A stretch of 64,000 nt of DNA from Hexactinellida sp. DTS-2022 (Eukaryota; Porifera; Hexactinellida), in assembly GCA_028753945.1 (NCBI GenBank), contig JAPNXP010000009.1, positions 372,001-436,000 of the forward strand. The letters are read 5' to 3'. The position numbers were made by a program, and so were the translations under genes. Position 1 is the stretch's first letter. Each line of letters starts with the position of its first letter. Under the pieces are notes generated by a model. That model saw only the letters and a program-made list of their open reading frames with translations, had not been told where the DNA came from and ran no database searches. Below are positions 58,211-64,000 of this stretch, piece by piece.

Positions 58211-61200
58211 ATGCACTCCAGGTCTAAGCCAACGAGCAGACACGAGTATCTGAGGGACATTAGCGAGTCTTTCTACCAGGATTACACCGGGGGGCACATG
58301 GGGGGCGTAGGGACAGGAGTGAGCACCAAGGGATGGGGCGCGCGACATGATACGGATATCTACAAGGGCAACGCTCTCTGTAATCTGGCACACGACCCAG
58401 GAGCCCCTCACACTGTTGATAAGAAATCCCTTCTCACTCATATATCCACTTGCTACTCCCGCTCCCTCATGCGCTCTCGATCTGCTGTGAGTTTATATGC
58501 GCTTAGCTCTCGTTATAACGGAGTCAAAGGCACCCTTAGGGGCGTTCTAACGTTATGTAAATATACCAAGGGGGAGGGGGGGGGGCAACCAGTGTGTGAC
58601 TGACCACCTTTTATTATTATTTTTTTATATTACAAGCAGGTCAGAAAGCTTGACTAAGGGAGGGGATATCTAATTTCCTGGAATTTTGCGTTACATAACG
58701 CTTGAACGGCACCTTATAACGAAGTTTAATTTACTTAGTTTACTTCGATGAAGCATGTAGTCGAGTAAATTAAACTACTTTAGAACAGTAGAATTTGTTG
58801 ATAATTCCACCCAAGGCAGGGGCGTATACTCGGGATGGGGATTGCCCGGATTGGTAGGGCCATTTATGCTAACTTGCATCATACTTAATAGAAGATGATG
58901 GCTCTTGACAAATTATTGGTAGGGCCATGGCCTCACCAACCCTACCGGAGCCTACGCCTATGCAAGGGAATGGCCAAAAATGGCCATTATGTAAGGTGCC
59001 TGCTACACACAGGTTGATTATATTATGGGAAGTCATGCATGTGGGGACCTATTCTAAGTGGCCGTTATAGACAGGTTCTACCGTCTATAACTTCGTTATA
59101 AGCAGATATCTCGTTATATCCGACTTCGTTATAACGGGAGTTCACTGTACCCCGCTCATCAGCTGTTCACAAGTTGCTGTTGTATTTAGTCCGACACCCG
59201 AGAGAGGATCTGGAGCACTAATATAATAGACGGGAAGAAGGTCGCGTCTAGACCCAGGTCACAGTCCGCGAAAACTTCAAACAAACGAGGTGAGTGCTAG
59301 TAGGCTACTCCATAAATAATCTTATGTATTAGATTACATCATTTTTGCTGTTTTGTCTGTTTGTTTGTTTGGTTGGTTGGTTGGTTGTTTGTTTGTTTGT
59401 TTGTTTGTTTGTTTGTTTGTTTGTTTGGTTGGTTGGTTGTTTGGTTGGTTGGTTGTTTGTTTGTCTGTTTGTTTGTCAAGAAGTGACTGAGGAACTGCGG
59501 TAATAATAATATGTGAGCAATAGACAAATACTCTATTGTGTATCTAATATTGTGTATTCGTTGGTATCTATTTTCCGTCCCCTGACGTACACCTCCCGTA
59601 TGTTCCTGTCGTCGCCTGTGTAGAAGAACCGCTGGAAGAGCTCCGAGACGGACAGCTGTGCGAGCAGCGCCCACTGCCCGGGGGAAGTGCGCATGTCCAC
59701 GAGCAGAGCGTCGAACTCCTTTCCCTCCTCGAGGGTGCCGACGCGCCCCTGCAGCCCCAGGACCCGGGCGCCGCCCAGCGTGGCCAGGTGGAAGGCCTCT
59801 CGGTAGTCGAGGGGCCGGTAGTCCGGGTCCCGGCTCTGGAATGCGAGACAGGTGCTGGCGAGGAGCGTCTGTCGCATCACCTCGAGCATGCCCGCCGCGT
59901 AGCCGCCGGACACGTCCGAGCCGAGTCCCAGCTTGAGGCCTCTCTCGATCAGGTCCCGGCAGTCCAGGAGCCCGCTGCGCAGCGCAAAGTTGGAGACGGG
60001 GCAGTGGGCGATGCCGACGCCCTCCTCGCGACAGAGCCGCAGCTCCTGGTCGGTCAGGTGGACCGCGTGCGCGAGCACGGTCCGCTCCGTGAGCAGGCCG
60101 CAGCTGCGGTAGAGCTCTGCGTAGGAGGGCGCCTCGGGGAAGAGCTCTCTCACCCGCGCCACCTCCGCGCGGCTCTCGGAGATGTGCGTCTGCACGCGGC
60201 ACAGCTCCTGGCGGGCGAGCCGCCCCAGGGCGGACATGCTCTCGCGAGAGCAGACCAGTGCGAAGCGCGGCGTGAGCACGGGCGCGAGCAGCGGCGAGCC
60301 CAGCTGGGCGATGTGCGCCATCAGCTGTTTGCTGCCCGCAAGGCCGCTCTCGAGGGTCTCGCGGAGGGAGGAGGGACAGTTGCGGTCCATGCACACCTTG
60401 CCCACGAGCCCCCGCTGTCCGGCCGCCAGCATGAGGTCGCACAGGGCCCGGCTCGCCTCCCCGTGGACGGAAGTGTAGTAGCAGGCCGTGGTGGTGCCGG
60501 CCACCAGCGTCTGTCGGACCACCTCGCGGAAGACGCGCCTGGCGTAGGCGGCGTCCGCGAAGCGGGCCTCCAGCGGGTAGGTGTACGCGGCGAGCCACTC
60601 CAGCAGCGGCAGGTGCAGCCCCAGCCCCAGGTTGGGGAACTGCGTCGCGTGGAGGTGTGTGTCCACGAACCCGGGCACCAGGAACTGGGAGGGGGACAGC
60701 TGCACCAGGCAGCTCTCCGGAAACCCGAACTCCGCTCGCACCGCCTCCAGCTCCTGGAGCGGCCGCACGAACGCTATCTTCCCCTCGGCGTCTACGCCCA
60801 GGAGCGAGTGCGATATGGCCACCTCTCCCAACAGGGGACTGTGGACAAGCGGACCCCTGAACACACGCACTATTTCGGACTTCTCAATCTGCATTATTAT
60901 TATTGGGATGTGAATACTTTTGAGTATTTATTGCTTCGTGGGTTCAATATTATCCATTCCTTAATTAGTGGAATGTATCACGTGAATAATGTTTAGTTCC
61001 AAAGGTAGATAGTATGTAAAGAAATGATGTTTACAAATTACATTAGAAAAGGTGTTGCAATAACTATCTGTTCTGTCAATAGGAGAGTCACGTGAGATAG
61101 GGAGTGACGTCAAGAGGTTCCTGGACTCTCGCACGCAGGAGGAGCGCGGACAGATCTACAAGTACTTACAGGAGAAAGCCTTAGAGAGCAAAGAGGCAGA

Positions 61201-61731
61201 GGGGACTGAGGGTAGATCTCCGAAGAAAACTGGTAGGTAGCTTTGGTTACTTTTCTATTTTTAGATATGTTCAGGGTTTTATCCAGGAGCGCGCCATACG
61301 CCTAGAGGCTATAAATTGCGATATGTTTGCGTTTAGGAGCGAAAAAACTGCCGAAAGTCCCCATAGAGTAATACAAAGTTACAAACTAACTAACATTTTA
61401 GACGTACAAATGATACTCTAGTGACCTTAGGACAGTTAGGAGTGTTCAATTCTACTTCTGTATAATACCCTGGGTTTGTTAGTTACTCTGTTTAGGCAAA
61501 TCAGAGGGCACACCCTCGAAGGAGGACAAGGGCCCCGAGGGAACTGAGACGGAGAGAAAGCCAGGGGCCCCCTCCCCACGCAAGGGCCGCTATTCGGACA
61601 AATACAAACACCAGAGGGTCAAACAGGCCCAGTCAGCCACCGGGACTATTTTCTCCGTCACCCCCTCGAGGCAACCCGCGCACTATGCAATCTTCCCGGA
61701 CTGGCCCTCTGAGAAAGATTCTAAGAAATAA
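58211..61731 (+). CDS. Unrecognised basic protein, four exons, host of a nested gene
   Basis: Exons 58211-58486, 59190-59289, 61083-61232 and 61496-61731 join in frame to 253 aa. I do not recognise the family. The N-terminal 90 residues include HEYLRDISESFYQDYTGGH and a Gly-rich stretch. The middle is charged and helical (DVKRFLDSRTQEERGQIYKYL). The end is Lys/Pro-rich and closes with a motif that looks conserved, SRQPAHYAIFPDWPSEKDSKK. No signal peptide or membrane segment. The small soluble basic profile with an aromatic C-terminal motif would suit a cytoskeletal or ciliary accessory protein, but that is only a guess. Intron 2 (59290-61082) contains guanine deaminase copy 2 on the opposite strand. 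The gene is divergent from TRAPPC10. Confidence 0.75.
58515..58724. mobile_element. Family J element in intron 1 of the host gene
   Basis: GGGGCGTTCTAACGTTATGT at the left and GCGTTACATAACGCTTGAAC at the right. Confidence 0.6.
59080..59152. mobile_element. Short family B MITE
   Basis: CTATAACTTCGTTATAAGCAG at the left and TTATAACGGGAGTTCACTGT at the right; ends about 40 bp before exon 2 of the host gene. Confidence 0.6.
59345..59480. repeat. GTTT/GGTT microsatellite next to guanine deaminase copy 2
   Basis: A run of GTTT, GGTT and GTCT units just 3' of the copy 2 stop codon and just after exon 2 of the host gene. Confidence 0.9.
59533..60894 (-). CDS. Guanine deaminase, copy 2 (intronless, nested in an intron)
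   Basis: 453 aa on the minus strand with the same zinc ligands as copy 1 (DTHLHA, QTHISES, AHAVH, GSDVSGG). Internal differences from copy 1 are E for D near residue 6, G for A in SVHGEAS, N for D in CMDRNC, R for K in ARVRELF and R for Q in LQGRVG. None touches the metal site, so the enzyme should be active. The shared sequence begins right after the ATG (ATGCAGATTGAGAAG) and stops at ATACCAACGAA. The last seven codons and the stop come from local DNA. Flanks share nothing obvious with copy 1. No poly(A) tail is visible; the GTTT microsatellite sits 3'. GC content is high like copy 1. Confidence 0.94.
   Translation of the reverse strand: MQIEKSEIVRVFRGPLVHSPLLGEVAISHSLLGVDAEGKIAFVRPLQELEAVRAEFGFPESCLVQLSPSQFLVPGFVDTHLHATQFPNLGLGLHLPLLEWLAAYTYPLEARFADAAYARRVFREVVRQTLVAGTTTACYYTSVHGEASRALCDLMLAAGQRGLVGKVCMDRNCPSSLRETLESGLAGSKQLMAHIAQLGSPLLAPVLTPRFALVCSRESMSALGRLARQELCRVQTHISESRAEVARVRELFPEAPSYAELYRSCGLLTERTVLAHAVHLTDQELRLCREEGVGIAHCPVSNFALRSGLLDCRDLIERGLKLGLGSDVSGGYAAGMLEVMRQTLLASTCLAFQSRDPDYRPLDYREAFHLATLGGARVLGLQGRVGTLEEGKEFDALLVDMRTSPGQWALLAQLSVSELFQRFFYTGDDRNIREVYVRGRKIDTNEYTILDTQ
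61270..61405. mobile_element. Degraded family H relative in intron 3 of the host gene
   Basis: TTTATCCAGGAGCGCGCCATACG and TTTAGGAGCGAAAAAACTGCC follow the order of family H; the rest is eroded. Confidence 0.4.
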
Positions 61732-62079
61732 TTCTTGTTTTGAACAACAATCCTAATAGCTCTTCTCCCAAACTGTTTACTTATTTTATATGATTTCTAT
61801 ATTCAATCAGTTCTTGTTTATACTTAATTCTCCTTAATTATCCCTTATTATGTCACAAGGGTACCATTAACTGTTCATTAGGTAAAAAAGTGGTCTATTT
61901 ATAGACGGTCTACATATAAGTTATTTCTCTGGAATTTAGCAATCATACATTACATAATAGTGCAGAGTAGTGAAGCCTGGCTGTACGTTACAAGCCCGTG
62001 ACCCTCTTGTGAGAATCTGAATAGGAACTCAATAAATACAGCATAAATACTCTCTATTAGAACATAGTTATATGTACAA

Positions 62080-62709
62080 ATGTCTGTCAAACCGTGTCAG
62101 CTCAAAATGATACTAATCGGGGACGCGGGGGTTGGTAAATCCAGTCTTATGAACCGGTATATAAACTCTCGGTTCGACCAGTCCTCTTTCACTACGATTG
62201 GCGTCGAGTTTCTCAACAAAGAGATTATAATGGACGCGCGTCGGTTCACTGTCCAAATTTGGGACACGGGTGGGCAGGAGAGATTCCGGAGTTTGCGGAC
62301 CCCGTTCTACCGTGGGTCGGACTGCTGTATCCTCACATTCGCGCTTGATGACAGGGCCAGTTTCGCGAACCTCGACATGTGGAAAAAGGAGTTCCTACAC
62401 TACTCGGACGTGGCTGGACTCGAAAGCTACCCTTTTATAGTTCTCGCGAACAAGGCAGACCGGCCGGCCCACATGAGACAGATTAGCAACGAAGAAATAG
62501 AGGAGTGGTGTAAGACCAACGACTCAATCGGGTATTTTGAAACCAGCGCCAAAGACAATATATGCGTTGATGACGCTTTCCAAACTGCCATTCGGTTGAT
62601 GGTTAAAAACTCGAAACACCAAATTCACAAGCGACAGAGCATCAATAGTGTGGACCTGAACGCTAGGTCTGAGAGCGCGTGGGGCGTAAACTGTTGTAAG
62701 AGCAGCTGA
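62080..62709 (+). CDS. Rab9-type small GTPase
   Basis: 209 aa, intronless. Rab9 directs late endosome to trans-Golgi recycling. G1 is GDAGVGKSS (14-22), and the effector region TTIGVEFLNKEI (38-49) is Rab9-like. After switch II, ERFRSLRTPFYRGSDCCILTF matches Rab9 almost word for word, as do WKKEFLHYSDV and FETSAKD. NKAD supplies guanine specificity, and CCKSS at the end gives two prenylatable Cys. Switch II reads WDTGGQE: the normally invariant Ala before GQ is Gly (residue 64), while the catalytic Gln is kept. Family I and other repeat fragments lie upstream (61893-61925). Confidence 0.93.
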   Translation: MSVKPCQLKMILIGDAGVGKSSLMNRYINSRFDQSSFTTIGVEFLNKEIIMDARRFTVQIWDTGGQERFRSLRTPFYRGSDCCILTFALDDRASFANLDMWKKEFLHYSDVAGLESYPFIVLANKADRPAHMRQISNEEIEEWCKTNDSIGYFETSAKDNICVDDAFQTAIRLMVKNSKHQIHKRQSINSVDLNARSESAWGVNCCKSS

Positions 62710-62794
62710 TTAATTATTTTATGCAATAAGGGAATATTTTAACTAATATAATTCATAATTGTGTATACTTTGTTTGTATTTTTATAAACTATCA

Positions 62795-62912
62795 ATTAAA
62801 TTAGGAATATTTTCTAATGTAATTTTCAGGCACCAGCAATGTCACTTTTTAGCATCAAAAATCACTTTTGCGAAGCCGGGTTTTATATTGAAAGGTGTTG
62901 GCCGATGTACTA
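62795..62912. mobile_element. Family L MITE
   Basis: TTTTCAGGCACCAGCAATGT, CACTTTTGCGAAGCCGGG and GAAAGGTGTTGGCCGATGTA, nearly the same order as 5193-5320. Confidence 0.6.
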
Positions 62913-62933
62913 TATAAGTAAGCCCTTTAAGTT

Positions 62934-63094
62934 ACAGTAAAACATCGTTAGTCCGAACACCAGGGGACCGTCAAAACACGTTCGCATTATACATTATCCA
63001 GAATTATTCTAAACCAATATCATTTATATTGGAAGGCTTTGAAGGGACTGGATAGTGTTCGTATTACCCTGTTCCTACTAACAAGTTATACTAT
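62934..63094. mobile_element. Family A MITE upstream of NDC1
   Basis: TACAGTAAAACATCGTTAGT at the left and TAACAAGTTATACTATA at the right, ending about 17 bp before the NDC1 start codon. Confidence 0.65.
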
Positions 63095-63110
63095 AATAAT
63101 ATCTGTTAGC

Positions 63111-64000
63111 ATGTTCGAAGAGGCGTCTCTCCCGCCTAAGCCATTCCGTAGCGAGTTCGTAGCTCGCACAGTTAGCTCTGCTCTCTGGCTGTTCCTTATA
63201 AACTGTTTCCTCGCCCTCCTATACTCCCTCGGATCCTGTGTCCTACACCCCACTCTCCTCTTCTCCACGGAGTGGCTCGTAATATCCCCGCATTCCCTGT
63301 CCCTCCTTTTCCAACTCGATATATTCTCCTGTCTCTCCATCGCTCTCTTCTCCAGCTCCTATGCCATTAGACTACAGCTATTCCCCTCTCGCTATAAGCT
63401 TATAATCTCGTTTATAAGCAGACAGTCAGTAGCCTTCCTATGCATATACACCGTATTGTCCTGGGCTAATGTTGTCACGTGGCGGCGCCATGACTTCGCA
63501 TTGGTATTCTATCCGGCCGACCGGCTAGAAGAGTTGGTGTACCTATTCTACGGTCTCGCGTTTGGTATTTATACTTCCCTCTCCTTCCTCTCCTCTCAGT
63601 CGCACACGCTTTCTTTCCCAGTTATCCAGCAGCCTAAGCTCTCCCGTATACAGCTGGAGATATTCTCATTCTCGAAGCTACACTTGTTACACACCCTCAT
63701 ACGTCTATGGTTATACAGCTCGCTATCTCTCCTCGCTATAACAGCCCTGGTCCCCGTATGGCTCGTGTCGCACTCAACTCTGTCGGTCCTATTCCTGATC
63801 CTAAACCCTGTGTTCCTCATAAAGCTAGTCTTCATACTATCTCTATCTATAACACAGAACTTGCTCGCATGGCGACTATTCAACATATCCCACACCCACC
63901 CCTATCGGTTCCCCTGTGGCCCCACCCCCTTCCCCTCTCCCCTGTCCCTCCCGGAGGCGGTACGCACCCCCTGTCCGCTCCTGTCCCGTCTCGCGTTCCA
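63111..64000 (+). CDS. NDC1: Nucleoporin NDC1 (5' part; runs off the window)
   Basis: An open frame from ATG 63111 to the window end (296 codons, no stop, no intron). NDC1 is the transmembrane nucleoporin that anchors and helps assemble nuclear pore complexes. Six hydrophobic segments lie in the first 260 residues, as in NDC1. LSFPVIQQPKLSRIQLEIFSF matches the conserved loop (human has PFPIIQQYKFLRFR), and after the last helix HTHPYRFPCGP and PLLSRLAF parallel the family's start of the soluble domain. The C-terminal half is outside the window. The antisense frames in this interval are shadows. Confidence 0.82.
   Translation, partial: MFEEASLPPKPFRSEFVARTVSSALWLFLINCFLALLYSLGSCVLHPTLLFSTEWLVISPHSLSLLFQLDIFSCLSIALFSSSYAIRLQLFPSRYKLIISFISRQSVAFLCIYTVLSWANVVTWRRHDFALVFYPADRLEELVYLFYGLAFGIYTSLSFLSSQSHTLSFPVIQQPKLSRIQLEIFSFSKLHLLHTLIRLWLYSSLSLLAITALVPVWLVSHSTLSVLFLILNPVFLIKLVFILSLSITQNLLAWRLFNISHTHPYRFPCGPTPFPSPLSLPEAVRTPCPLLSRLAF

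Noticed and set aside
63086-63895. Minus-strand ORFs over the right edge
   Set aside because: Antisense of the open NDC1 frame, which carries transmembrane segments and family motifs.

Overview
The window is animal (metazoan) nuclear DNA. Genes are interrupted by GT-AG introns and the standard code is used. The gene set includes a beta-catenin, a DOK/IRS-type phosphotyrosine adaptor, a kinesin-13, a LAMMER (CLK) kinase, an APC/C activator of the Cdh1/FZR1 type, a V-ATPase c'' proteolipid, TRAPPC10, a Rab9 and the start of the nucleoporin NDC1. Beta-catenin plus a DOK-like adaptor points to an animal. The sequences are too divergent, and the gene structures too reduced in introns, for me to name a phylum. 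Exons are visibly GC-rich islands in AT-rich DNA packed with short transposon remnants.

Layout, left to right: terminal-repeat elements (1-1300); kinesin-13 (+, 1313-4602, one intron filled with a 77-bp minisatellite); an unrecognised multi-exon gene with a Cys-rich patch and a long Gly/Arg/Glu/Ser-rich tail (+, about 5063-8021); CLK kinase (-, 8585-10444); beta-catenin in 17 coding exons (+, 11473-27204); guanine deaminase copy 1 (+, 28092-29462); Cdh1/FZR1 (+, 30731-32338); V-ATPase c'' (+, 34126-34746); a 7TM protein resembling class F receptors but without a CRD (-, 35086-36606); a 5.5-kb repeat-rich gap; a PH plus IRS-type-PTB docking protein (+, 42129-45414); a 7.7-kb repeat-rich gap; TRAPPC10 (-, 53112-57819); an unrecognised basic four-exon gene (+, 58211-61731) whose second intron hosts guanine deaminase copy 2 on the opposite strand (-, 59533-60894); Rab9 (+, 62080-62709); and the 5' part of NDC1 (+, 63111 to the edge).

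The genes do not form one pathway; they are mostly housekeeping neighbours (mitosis, splicing kinase, endomembrane traffic, nuclear pore). The beta-catenin and the Frizzled-like receptor are both Wnt-type components, and both are atypical.

The most notable points are: (1) two nearly identical intronless guanine deaminases 30 kb apart in inverse orientation, whose similarity stops just inside the coding region so that each uses its own start and stop; (2) a divergent beta-catenin that keeps the DSG degron spacing but has Asp where the CK1 priming Ser should be; (3) many families of TA-flanked, TACAGT-ended miniature elements of pogo/Tigger style, two of which carry repeated motifs close to the CENP-B box; (4) small departures from strongly conserved motifs (FZR1 without an IR tail, Rab9 with DTGGQ, CLK with GPE).
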